Source of the DNA: CAWJEL01 sp964647255
Lineage (GTDB): Bacteria; Chloroflexota; Anaerolineae; CG2-30-64-16
DNA length: 12,495 bases
Reading direction: 5' to 3'
NCBI GenBank assembly: GCA_964647255.1
Contig: CAZYGI010000096.1
Location: 1 to 12,495, forward strand
Positions 6,584-12,495 of the stretch are shown piece after piece (position 1 is the first letter of the stretch; each line of letters opens with the position of its first letter). Both the position numbers and the translations under genes were made by a program. The notes beneath the pieces are model-generated. The model did no database searches. It worked only from the letters and a program-made list of their open reading frames with translations, and was not told the DNA's origin.

Positions 6584-6991
6584 TTGAATCGCCGCTACAG
6601 TCTCCGTGACAAGGCGCGGTTCCGACAGGTGCGGCAGAACGGCGCAAGCCAGACAGGGCCATGCCTGGTGTTGTGCTATTTATCAAACGGGGAACCCCTC
6701 AGCCGGTGCGGTTTCACGGTGAGCCGCCGCATCGGCGGGGCCGTCGAGCGGAATCAAGTGCGCCGGCGCATGAGCGAAGCGGTGCGGCTCTTGTGGGATG
6801 GCGTGGCGCCGGGCTGGGACCTGGTGTGGATCGCCCGGCCGGGCATCCAAGAAGCCGAGTTCTCGGAGCTGCAAAGCACCTGTGCCCGCCTGCTTCGGCG
6901 GGCACGTTTGCTGAAACCACAGGCCAAGATGCCCGGCAACGGTGAGCGGCCGGACAACACGCGATCCCAGGCGATCGTGGAGCAGGCGTGA
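6584..6991 (+). CDS. rnpA: Ribonuclease P protein component
   Basis: Protein subunit of RNase P, which with its catalytic RNA removes 5' leaders from tRNA precursors. The 135-residue product has the family features: basic N terminus RRYSLRDKARFRQVRQNG, central strand RCGFTVSRR and the RNR signature AVERNQVRRR (about 53-62), then a C-terminal helix. The start is a TTG at 6584; an upstream GTG (6571) meets a stop at once, and no in-frame ATG fits before the conserved N terminus. The ribosome site is poor, so translation is probably weak. The C-terminal 25 residues (after LLKPQ) exceed the usual fold. The stop overlaps the yidD start in GTGA. Confidence 0.93.
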   Translation: MNRRYSLRDKARFRQVRQNGASQTGPCLVLCYLSNGEPLSRCGFTVSRRIGGAVERNQVRRRMSEAVRLLWDGVAPGWDLVWIARPGIQEAEFSELQSTCARLLRRARLLKPQAKMPGNGERPDNTRSQAIVEQA

Positions 6992-7197
6992 AAAAAGTTG
7001 TTCTGGCCTTGATTGCGTTTTACCGGCGAGCCATCTCGCCCGCGCTGCCTCCATCGTGCCGCTACTATCCGAGTTGTTCTGCGTACACTTACCAGGCCAT
7101 CGAAAAATACGGCGTATTGCGCGGCGGTTGGTTAGGCCTCCGGCGTATCAGCCGTTGTCACCCGTGGAGTCCGGGCGGGTTCGACCCCGTGCCCTGA
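6988..7197 (+). CDS. yidD: Membrane protein insertion efficiency factor YidD
   Basis: A 69-residue YidD/HaeMlyt-family protein, thought to sit at the inner face of the membrane and assist YidC-dependent insertion. The family signature is complete: RAISPALPPSCRYYPSCSAY, then QAIEKYGVLRGGWLGLRRISRCHP and GGFDPVP at the end. Cys24, Cys30 and Cys57 are the conserved cysteines. The GTG start overlaps the rnpA stop by 4 nt, with GGAG upstream inside rnpA. yidC begins 24 nt after the stop, the typical gene order. Confidence 0.95.
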   Translation: MKKVVLALIAFYRRAISPALPPSCRYYPSCSAYTYQAIEKYGVLRGGWLGLRRISRCHPWSPGGFDPVP

Positions 7198-7221
7198 CCC
7201 GCGCGAGGAGTGCCAAACAAC

Positions 7222-8262
7222 GTGAATAAAAAACTCCGCATCTTGCTGCTCGGCGTGCTCCTGCTGACTGCCCTGCTGGTCCTGTCGGGCTGCACCATGC
7301 CGCGCGGTCAGGTTAATCTGAATCAACCGCAGGGCTCGTGGCAGACGTACATCGTCTTTCCCCTCGCCAAAATCCTGATCGCCCTGAACGACATCATCGC
7401 GCGCACCAACATCCCGTTCAGTTGGGGCTGGACGATCATCATCTTCACCATCATCATTAAGGTCGTGACGCTGCCGCTGACGCTTAAGCAGCTCCAGTCC
7501 TCCCGCGCCCAGATGGAACTCCAGCCGAAGCTGCGGGAGTTGCAGGAGAAGTACGGGAAGGACAAGCAGAAGCTCAGCGAAGAGCAAATGAAGCTCTACC
7601 AGGAAGCCGGCATCAATCCGCTGGGCGGATGTCTGCCGCTGCTGATCCAGATGCCCGTCCTCTGGGCCCTGTACCAGTCGTTGTACGTCTTGGCCGGCAG
7701 CGGGCACCTGCAGAAGGCGCCCTTCTTCTGGATCCCTGACCTGTCGTTGCCCGCCTCTAACACGGCACAGCCCAGCACGATCGGCGACATCTCGATGGTC
7801 GGGACCACCTGGATCACGACCGCCTTCAAAGCCCAACACTGGGGCTTGCTGTTCGCCTATTTGAGCCTGCCCATCTTCATGCTGCTCACCCAGTTCGTGC
7901 TGCAGAAGATGTCCACACCGGCCAAAGATCCCAAGAGCGGCAAGCAGGATCCCCAGGCGCAGATGATGGGCCAGATGATGATCTTGATGCCTGTCATGTT
8001 CTTCTGGATCACGCTGGGGTTGCCCGCCGGCCTGACGCTCTACTGGTCGGTGTCCAACATTCTAAGCATCGTGCAGCAGTACTTTGTGACCGGGTGGGGA
8101 TCGCTGGCTGACTGGTTCCCGTTCCTGCGCAAGCCGGCCCTGGCGACGGCATCCGCGTCGGGGTCAAGCGCGGCGACCCGATACGAGCCCGCCGCCCCTG
8201 CGATGCCCGAGCCCACGACGCCGCAAAAAACGGTCAAGCGCAAAGATCGGCGCCGCAAGTAG
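7222..8262 (+). CDS. yidC: Membrane protein insertase YidC/Oxa1 family, predicted lipoprotein
   Basis: Inserts and folds inner-membrane proteins, alone or with SecYEG. From GTG 7222 the protein has 346 residues; GAGGAG (7205-7210) lies 11 nt upstream, whereas a GTG at 7210 overlaps that site and is rejected. The N terminus has a lipoprotein signal with lipobox LSGC (Cys24), as in Gram-positive-type YidC proteins. The Oxa1 core follows: IIIKVVTLPLTLKQ, a hydrophilic hairpin rich in Lys and Gln, then AGINPLGGCLPLLIQMPVLWALY and later membrane segments, ending in a basic tail (KRKDRRRK) that may contact ribosomes. The charged residue expected in the substrate groove is Lys80 where well-studied Bacillus homologues have Arg. 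Confidence 0.95.
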   Translation: MNKKLRILLLGVLLLTALLVLSGCTMPRGQVNLNQPQGSWQTYIVFPLAKILIALNDIIARTNIPFSWGWTIIIFTIIIKVVTLPLTLKQLQSSRAQMELQPKLRELQEKYGKDKQKLSEEQMKLYQEAGINPLGGCLPLLIQMPVLWALYQSLYVLAGSGHLQKAPFFWIPDLSLPASNTAQPSTIGDISMVGTTWITTAFKAQHWGLLFAYLSLPIFMLLTQFVLQKMSTPAKDPKSGKQDPQAQMMGQMMILMPVMFFWITLGLPAGLTLYWSVSNILSIVQQYFVTGWGSLADWFPFLRKPALATASASGSSAATRYEPAAPAMPEPTTPQKTVKRKDRRRK

Positions 8263-8337
8263 TGTCGCCCTGGCGTGGCCGGATCCCTGCAGACCACTGC
8301 ATCCCGGCACGCCGTTTCTTTTGAGGAAAATGAACGT

Positions 8338-9168
8338 ATGGCACTCGAAAAAAGCGGAGAATTCCGTGGCAAGACGGTCGAGGCGGCAGTGCAAGCTGGC
8401 CTGGCCGCGCTGAGACTATCGGCCGACGAAGTCACCATCGAAATCGTGCGCCCGGGCAGCCGCGGCGTCCTGGGCATCGGCGCGGAAGATGCGATCGTGC
8501 GTCTGACGTCGGCAAACGCGGCCGTCCGGGCCGAACCGCGCCCCACCCCCGCGCCCACGCCCGCCCCCAAGCCTGAGCCTGAGGCGCCGGCCCCGGCACG
8601 CCAGGTGCGAAATGAACCCGCGCCTGCGCCTGTGTCTCGCCCCGCACCCCGGGCTGCCGACACCCGGCCGGTCAACGAGCGCGACATGGCCGCGGCGGAA
8701 AAGGGCCGCGAGCTGCTCGCCGGCCTGCTAGAACGCATGAATCTGCGCGCAACGGTTGAGGTCGTGCCGCAGAGCGAGGCCGAGATAGACGCGGACGAAA
8801 ACGATCGTACACTCGTGCTGAATATCGTCGGCGATGACCTCGGCGTGTTGATCGGCCGCCAGAACGAAACGCTCTCAGCCGTCGAGTTTGTGACGCGGCT
8901 GATGGTGAACCAGCAGACGCACACCCGCACCAGCTTCATCGTGGACGTGAACGGCTATCGGGCCAAGCGTGCGGAAGCCCTCCGCAAGCTGGCGTTGCGC
9001 ATGGCCGAGCAGGTCTCCCAGAGCGGCCGCATGGTCTCGCTGGAACCCATGCCGCCCGCCGAGCGCCGCATCATCCACCTCGCGCTGCGCAACCATCCCA
9101 CCGTCGGCACGCAAAGCATCGGCGAAGGCGATCGGCGCAAGGTGACGGTCGTGCCGAAAAAAGGGTAA
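8338..9168 (+). CDS. jag: Jag/KhpB RNA-binding protein (Jag_N, KH, R3H)
   Basis: Predicted RNA-binding regulator of the KhpB (Jag/EloR) family, which in firmicutes pairs with KhpA and affects cell elongation. ATG 8338 follows GAGGAAAA by a suitable distance; an upstream in-frame GTG (8275) only adds unrelated sequence. Domains in 276 residues: Jag_N about 5-57 (VEAAVQAGLAALRL, GSRGVLGIG), a Pro/Ala-rich linker about 65-112, KH about 130-205, R3H about 238-273 with R243-x3-H247. The KH loop reads GRQN (173-176) where the family normally has GxxG, so its last glycine is replaced. It is the last gene of the cluster, followed by a terminator. Confidence 0.93.
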   Translation: MALEKSGEFRGKTVEAAVQAGLAALRLSADEVTIEIVRPGSRGVLGIGAEDAIVRLTSANAAVRAEPRPTPAPTPAPKPEPEAPAPARQVRNEPAPAPVSRPAPRAADTRPVNERDMAAAEKGRELLAGLLERMNLRATVEVVPQSEAEIDADENDRTLVLNIVGDDLGVLIGRQNETLSAVEFVTRLMVNQQTHTRTSFIVDVNGYRAKRAEALRKLALRMAEQVSQSGRMVSLEPMPPAERRIIHLALRNHPTVGTQSIGEGDRRKVTVVPKKG

Positions 9169-9196
9169 GTCCGCATCCTCCGGCTGCCGCGCCGTG

Positions 9197-9230
9197 ACGC
9201 CGATCCTCCTTCTCCGAGGATCGGCGTTTT
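9197..9230 (+). terminator. Intrinsic terminator after jag
   Basis: A perfect 12-bp stem (9197-9208 with 9216-9227, including CGCCGATCCTC and GAGGATCGGCG), a 7-nt loop and TTTT at 9227-9230. It closes the rpmH-jag cluster 28 nt past the jag stop codon and separates it from the kinase-parA unit. Confidence 0.88.
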
Positions 9231-9253
9231 CGTTGGGTCTTCGTGGGGGGCTG

Positions 9254-9262
9254 TGTTACAAT
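9254..9262 (+). promoter_or_regulatory. Possible extended -10 promoter of the kinase-parA unit
   Basis: TGTTACAAT combines a TGn extension with TACAAT (9257-9262). Only a weak -35 (TTGGGT, 9233-9238, 18 bp away) is present. It would start transcription near 9269, inside the kinase frame as conventionally started at ATG 9261, and would favour a downstream start such as TTG 9309. Confidence 0.4.
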
Positions 9263-10184
9263 GTCGCCGCGACGGATCCTGAATCCACCCTATGCGACGA
9301 GTGATGCTTTGCCCATCAATTTCCTGACGATCGGTCATATCACCCACGACTTGTTCCCCGGCGGGTTTCGCCTGGGCGGCACCGTATCGTTTGCCGCCGT
9401 CACCGCACGGCGCCTGGGCTGGCGGCCCGGCATCCTCACGCGCGGCTCCGCGGAAGGGTTGATGGCCGGACCGCCGCCGACCGCCGCCGCCACGATCATC
9501 GCCCCGGAAGACAGCCCGCTGGCCGGCGTCCCGATTCATTTGCTGCCGTCGCCGGTGAGCACGACCTTCACCAACATCTACCGCGACGGGCGGCGCAGCC
9601 AGGTCATCACGGCGCTGGCCGGCCCAGTGACGCCCGCCGATCTGCCGGCGGTCTGGCGGCAGGTCGGCGTGGTGCTGCTGGGGCCGCTGGATAATGAGGT
9701 GCCCCTGACGTGGATCGAGACTTTCCCCCGTGCGCTGCTCGGCGTGACGCCGCAGGGCTGGATGCGGCGTTGGGATGCCGCGGGCCACGTCAGCCCGACG
9801 CCCTGGGAGAACGCCAGTCACGTCCTGGCCCGCGCCGATGTGGCAGTGCTCAGCCGCGAGGACGTCGGCGGCGACGAGGGCACGATCGCCGAGCTGGCCC
9901 GCCAGGCGCGACTGCTCGTTTTGACCGACGGCTGGCACGGCGCGACGCTCTACATGGGCGGCGAACGCTGCCGGATCGCCCCGCGGTCCGCAGTCGAAGT
10001 GGATCCGACCGGCGCCGGCGATGTCTTCGCCACAGCCTTCCTGCTGCGCCTGGCCGAGTGCGGCGATCCGCAGCGCGCGACCCGCTTCGCTAACGTTGTC
10101 GCCTCCATGTCGGTCGAGGCGATCGGCATGGCCGGCATCCCCACGCGAGACCGCGTGGATGCCTGGCTTGAACAAAACCCGTGA
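9261..10184 (+). CDS. PfkB-family carbohydrate/nucleoside kinase
   Basis: A ribokinase-fold kinase of 307 residues that transfers phosphate from ATP to a sugar, nucleoside or related alcohol; the substrate is not evident. Seen: the N-terminal strand INFLTIGHITHD, the GG motif GGTVSFAAVTARRLG, and near the C terminus the PfkB signature 2 VDPTGAGDVFATAFLLRL, whose GAGD supplies the anion hole and catalytic Asp. The start is uncertain: ATG 9261 overlaps a plausible -10 and lacks a ribosome site, and the conserved domain begins 18 residues in, so TTG 9309 is a credible alternative. parA starts 20 nt after the stop, so the two are probably co-transcribed. The usual neighbours of this locus (mnmE, mnmG, rsmG) are absent. 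Confidence 0.88.
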   Translation: MSPRRILNPPYATSDALPINFLTIGHITHDLFPGGFRLGGTVSFAAVTARRLGWRPGILTRGSAEGLMAGPPPTAAATIIAPEDSPLAGVPIHLLPSPVSTTFTNIYRDGRRSQVITALAGPVTPADLPAVWRQVGVVLLGPLDNEVPLTWIETFPRALLGVTPQGWMRRWDAAGHVSPTPWENASHVLARADVAVLSREDVGGDEGTIAELARQARLLVLTDGWHGATLYMGGERCRIAPRSAVEVDPTGAGDVFATAFLLRLAECGDPQRATRFANVVASMSVEAIGMAGIPTRDRVDAWLEQNP

Positions 10185-10204
10185 CGTGAGAAGGCCGGGC
10201 TCAG

Positions 10205-10990
10205 ATGACACGCATCTACGCATTCGCGAACCAAAAAGGCGGGGTCGGCAAGACCACCACAGCCGTCAACCTGGGCGCTTACCTGGCCGAGGCGGGCCGC
10301 CGCGTCCTGCTGGTGGATCTCGATCCGCAAGCCAACGCGACCAGCAGCCTGGGGATCGAACCGGCCTCGGTTCAGACCTCGCTTTACGATGCGCTGATCC
10401 GCCGCCAGGCACTGGATGATCTGATCCTCACAACGACGCACGAACGGCTGTACCTGGCCCCCAGCGCGCCGGCGCTCGCGGGCGCCGAGGTCGAGATGGT
10501 CTCCATGCTGGCGCGCGAGTATCTGCTGCGCCGGGTCCTGGAGACCGTGGCCGACGGGTGTGATGACATCCTGATTGACTGCCCGCCCAGCCTGGGGCTG
10601 CTGACCGTCAACGCCCTGACCGCAGTGACGCACGGCGTGCTGGTGCCGATTCAATGCGAATACCTGGCGCTGGAGGGCCTGGGCCGGCTCTGGCAGACGA
10701 TCACGCTGGTGCGCGAAAGCCTGAACCCGCAGCTTTACATCAACGGCATGATTCTGACGATGTTCGATTCGCGCACCAACCTGGCCGAACAGGTCGTCAA
10801 CGAGGTGCGCACCCACTTCGCCGAGCAGACGTTCCGCACCGTCATCCCGCGCAGCGTGCGCCTGAGCGAGGCGCCCAGCTACGGCCAGACCATCCTCACG
10901 TATGCGCCGCAATCCGCGGGTGCGCTGGCCTACCGCGCACTGGCGCAAGAGCTGTTGGAACGCGAGGCGAGACTGGAAGCTGGAAGTTAG
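10205..10990 (+). CDS. parA: Chromosome-partitioning ATPase ParA/Soj
   Basis: A 261-residue ParA/Soj ATPase that binds DNA non-specifically when ATP-bound and works with ParB to segregate the chromosome origin. The deviant Walker A motif KGGVGKTT is at residues 11-18 (signature Lys11, Lys16), Walker A' DLDPQAN at 38-44, and Walker B ILIDCPPSLG around 122-131, followed by QCEYLALEGL typical of chromosomal Soj. It has the short N terminus of chromosomal and not plasmid P1-type ParA. The last five codons and the TAG stop (LEAGS-stop) lie inside a heptamer repeat array (10974-11015), so the C terminus has been rewritten by repeat sequence. Probably transcribed with the upstream kinase; parB is 297 bp away. 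Confidence 0.96.
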   Translation: MTRIYAFANQKGGVGKTTTAVNLGAYLAEAGRRVLLVDLDPQANATSSLGIEPASVQTSLYDALIRRQALDDLILTTTHERLYLAPSAPALAGAEVEMVSMLAREYLLRRVLETVADGCDDILIDCPPSLGLLTVNALTAVTHGVLVPIQCEYLALEGLGRLWQTITLVRESLNPQLYINGMILTMFDSRTNLAEQVVNEVRTHFAEQTFRTVIPRSVRLSEAPSYGQTILTYAPQSAGALAYRALAQELLEREARLEAGS

Positions 10991-11047
10991 AGGCTGGAAG
11001 CTGGGGGTTGGAAGTTAGGCAAGGGAACGCGAACCTCCAATCTCTAA
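10974..11047 (+). repeat. Heptamer repeat array overlapping the parA stop, with an inverted copy
   Basis: Six consecutive degenerate 7-bp units: TGGAAGC, TGGAAGT, TAGAGGC, TGGAAGC, TGGGGGT, TGGAAGT (10974-11015). The parA TAG is the first three bases of unit three. At 11033-11047 CTCCAATCTCTAA-type sequence is the same heptamer family in reverse orientation. TTAGAG (10987-10992) pairs perfectly with CTCTAA (11042-11047) and the pairing extends imperfectly, so the transcript can fold into a hairpin just past parA. Confidence 0.7.
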
Positions 11048-11287
11048 TGGGTCGTTTGGCTTGAAGTGAGCTATTCTTTGTCGCCCTGAACGGGTTAACG
11101 ACTCAAAGCGCGGCGCCGCGAGTCGCCAGTGAAGGGTCTCGTTGGCCGCACGAGATGCTTCGCTGGGGGCACGCGACAATCAGCGTTGAGCTGCTAACCC
11201 GCTCAGCATGACATAATGACAGAACACGCGTAATGGCAGCGATCGAGTCAAACGACCCACTAATCTCCCGTCTCAAGCGAGGCAGAT
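11048..11287. other. Gene-free spacer between parA and parB
   Basis: No supported reading frame lies between the heptamer array and the parB ATG. The spacer is mostly an inverted-repeat element (11080-11212), followed by about 75 bp leading to the parB ribosome site. No convincing promoter was found (CATAAT at 11212-11217 lacks a properly spaced -35), and no parS-like palindrome related to GTTTCACGTGAAAC is present. Confidence 0.6.
11080..11212. mobile_element. MITE-like inverted-repeat element
   Basis: The ends 11080-11110 and 11182-11212 are imperfect inverted repeats, 22 of 31 positions matching, with the shared core CGGGTTA close to each end. Inside, TCTCGT (11137-11142) and ACGAGA (11150-11155) form a nested stem flanked by AAGGG and TGCTT. 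It encodes no protein. The pattern CCCTGA...AAGGGTCTCGT...ACGAGATGCTTCGCT...CTCAGCATGACA resembles intergenic repeats I recall from several bacterial phyla. No clear target-site duplication was identified. Confidence 0.6.
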
Positions 11288-12202
11288 ATGTCCACACCAC
11301 CCAGAGGTCTCGGCAAGGGCTTGGGCGCGCTGATCCCGCCCCCGGCGTCGGGCGCCGCGCCGGCGCGGGATGCCGCCGCCGAGGGCGCGGCCGGCGCGCT
11401 CCAGGTGCCGGTGAGCGACATCCTCCCCCACCCGCGGCAGCCGCGCGGCGCCATGGCCCCCGAGGCCCTGGCGGAGCTCGCTGCTTCGATCCAGGAGCAT
11501 GGCCTGATCCAGCCGCTGATCGTGACGCGCGGCCGGCCGACCGACCGCGCGCCGTACCAGCTCATCGCGGGCGAGCGGCGGTGGCGCGCCGCGCAGCTCG
11601 CGGGCCTAACGACCGTGCCAGTGGTGGTCAAAGAAGCGACGCCGCAGCAATCGCTGGAGCTCGCCCTGGTCGAAAACATCCAGCGCGCCGACCTCAACCC
11701 GCTGGAAGAAGCCGAAGCGTTCCAATCCCTGATCAACGAATTCGGGTTGAGCCAGGCGGAGGTCGCCGAGCGCGTCAGCAAGAGCCGCGTCGCGGTCGCC
11801 AACATCGTGCGCCTGCTGCGCCTGCCCGATGAGGTCAAGCTGCTGATCGCGCAGGGCAGCCTGACCGAGGGGCACGGCCGCGCCCTGCTCGGCCTGGAGG
11901 AGGACGCGCAGATCGTCCGCGCCGCCGAACAGGTGGTGGCGCGCGAGCTGAACGTGCGCGAGACCGAGGAGTTGGTGCGCCGGCTGGCCGCAGCCGCACA
12001 GGTCGTCAAACCCCAGTTGGAACCCAGCAAAGTTGAAGACCCCGATGCGCTCCACACCCGCCGCCTGGAAGACGCGTTCCGCAGCGCCCTCGGCACCAAG
12101 GTCGCGCTCACCCGCGGCCGTCGCGGGGGCAAACTGGTGATCTCTTTCTTCTCGGAAGAGGAGCTGCAGACGATTTACGAGCGAATTGTGGGGGGCGAAT
12201 AA
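11288..12202 (+). CDS. parB: Chromosome-partitioning protein ParB/Spo0J
   Basis: A 304-residue ParB that binds parS sites, loads SMC and forms a CTP-dependent sliding clamp. The N-terminal ParA-contacting motif RGLGKGLGALIP (6-17) fixes the start; GAGG lies 5 nt before ATG 11288. The CTP-binding/ParB domain has PHPRQPR, the arginine patch GERRWRA (95-101) and ENIQRADLNPLEEA (129-142). A helix-turn-helix follows (about 154-178, LSQAEVAERVSKSRVAVANI) and then GHGRALL. The C terminus (GKLVISFFSEEELQTIYERI) fits the dimerisation domain. An Ala/Pro-rich linker separates the N-terminal motif from the core. No residue known to be essential appears missing. Its separation from parA by repeats suggests independent transcription. 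Confidence 0.96.
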   Translation: MSTPPRGLGKGLGALIPPPASGAAPARDAAAEGAAGALQVPVSDILPHPRQPRGAMAPEALAELAASIQEHGLIQPLIVTRGRPTDRAPYQLIAGERRWRAAQLAGLTTVPVVVKEATPQQSLELALVENIQRADLNPLEEAEAFQSLINEFGLSQAEVAERVSKSRVAVANIVRLLRLPDEVKLLIAQGSLTEGHGRALLGLEEDAQIVRAAEQVVARELNVRETEELVRRLAAAAQVVKPQLEPSKVEDPDALHTRRLEDAFRSALGTKVALTRGRRGGKLVISFFSEEELQTIYERIVGGE

Positions 12203-12265
12203 GGACTTTCGTGCGCTGACTGAAAAAGGGAGTTTTCCAGAGGACTGGCTTGCCCCTCCATTCTT

Positions 12266-12316
12266 CAAATGTGGGGTTCTGGCGGCAGCAAAGCTGCCGC
12301 CAGAACCCCACATTTG
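12266..12316. terminator. Perfect 24-bp inverted repeat between convergent genes
   Basis: The arms 12266-12289 and 12293-12316 are perfect reverse complements around an AAA loop; the outer ends are A/T-rich (CAAAT...ATTTG) and the core is GC-rich (GGGGTTCTGGCGGCAGC). It lies between the parB stop and the stop of the minus-strand gene, as expected of a bidirectional terminator. The stem is longer than usual and lacks a good U tract on either side, so it may instead be a repetitive palindromic element. Confidence 0.65.
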
Positions 12317-12340
12317 CATTTTGAAAGGCGCCTAAAAGGA

Positions 12341-12495
12341 TCACCGCCACATCAGCGGCAGAAAGATGCGCTGGGCGGAGCCAGGCGTGCTTGTCGGTGT
12401 CGCTGTCGGCGTTGCGGTCGGCGTCGGCGTGCCGCCTACCGTCACGCTGACCAGCGGCGTGTAGTCGCTCCAGAGATTATTGGGCTGGAAGTACT
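12341..12495 (-). CDS. C-terminal end of a probable secreted protein with Thr-Pro linker and IFLPLMWR tail
   Basis: Minus-strand frame entering at 12493 and ending at TGA (12343-12341), 50 codons visible. It begins YFQPNNLWSDYTPLVSVTV, like the end of a beta-rich extracellular domain, then a low-complexity linker of TPTPTATP-type repeats and a short tail, GSAQRIFLPLMWR. In my knowledge of Chloroflexota genomes, many large secreted proteins end in such a Thr-Pro stretch plus a Y/F-LPL-V/M-x-R tail, possibly a sorting or anchoring signal. The N terminus and any catalytic domain are outside the window. The GC-rich simple repeats produce no frame breaks. Confidence 0.72.
   Translation of the reverse strand, partial: YFQPNNLWSDYTPLVSVTVGGTPTPTATPTATPTSTPGSAQRIFLPLMWR

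Noticed and set aside
6240..6587. 115-codon frame overlapping rpmH
   Set aside because: Out of frame with rpmH, whose protein matches L34 from end to end.
7210..7221. GTG at 7210 as start of yidC
   Set aside because: It overlaps the GAGGAG ribosome site; GTG 7222 gives correct spacing and a proper lipoprotein signal peptide.
8275..8337. GTG at 8275 as start of jag
   Set aside because: The extension is not Jag-like, and ATG 8338 has GAGG upstream and begins the conserved Jag_N region.
8955..10223. 422-codon minus-strand frame over jag end, kinase and parA start
   Set aside because: Shadow frame spanning a terminator and two recognised genes; no domain and poor codon character.

Overview
The window looks like a chromosomal segment of a high-GC bacterium, most likely Chloroflexota (Anaerolineae-like). 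This placement is inferred from a DUF951 protein, a lipoprotein-type YidC, a Jag protein with a long Pro/Ala linker, a K+-independent-type H+-pyrophosphatase, and a Thr-Pro-rich protein tail ending in IFLPLMWR. No 16S gene or other definitive marker is present. A 15-N scaffold gap (1856-1870) suggests a draft or metagenome-derived assembly.

Layout. At the left edge (1-240) the minus strand holds a strong Shine-Dalgarno plus GTG start of a gene running off the window, preceded by a possible 22-residue Cys/His microprotein. Next comes hppA on the minus strand (307-2495), closed by a good intrinsic terminator. It is interrupted by the N gap at its pyrophosphate-binding motif and also lacks, in frame, a second highly conserved active-site segment. 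A divergent promoter region (2496-2712) serves hppA on one side and a plus-strand block on the other: rnd (RNase D), a DUF951 gene, an MFS transporter and a Nif3-family gene, tightly packed with 17-nt and 4-nt overlaps.

A near-consensus promoter at 6194-6223 starts the classical rpmH-rnpA-yidD-yidC-jag cluster (ribosomal protein L34, RNase P protein, YidD, YidC insertase, KhpB/Jag RNA-binding protein), which ends at an intrinsic terminator (9197-9230). dnaA is not upstream and no oriC-like DnaA-box cluster was seen. A PfkB-family sugar/nucleoside kinase and parA (soj) follow, 20 nt apart. parB (spo0J) is separated from parA by a 297-bp spacer carrying a heptamer repeat array that supplies parA's own stop codon, and a roughly 135-bp inverted-repeat element resembling a MITE.

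The right end carries a perfect 24-bp inverted repeat between convergent genes, and the last 50 codons of a minus-strand, probably secreted, protein.

Functionally the window is mostly housekeeping: energy coupling by pyrophosphate, RNA maturation, protein insertion into the membrane, and chromosome segregation. I found no defence system, CRISPR array, tRNA, rRNA, prophage or complete insertion sequence. The most notable points are the double loss of active-site segments in hppA, the repeat elements inserted within parAB, and the C-terminal tail motif at the right edge.
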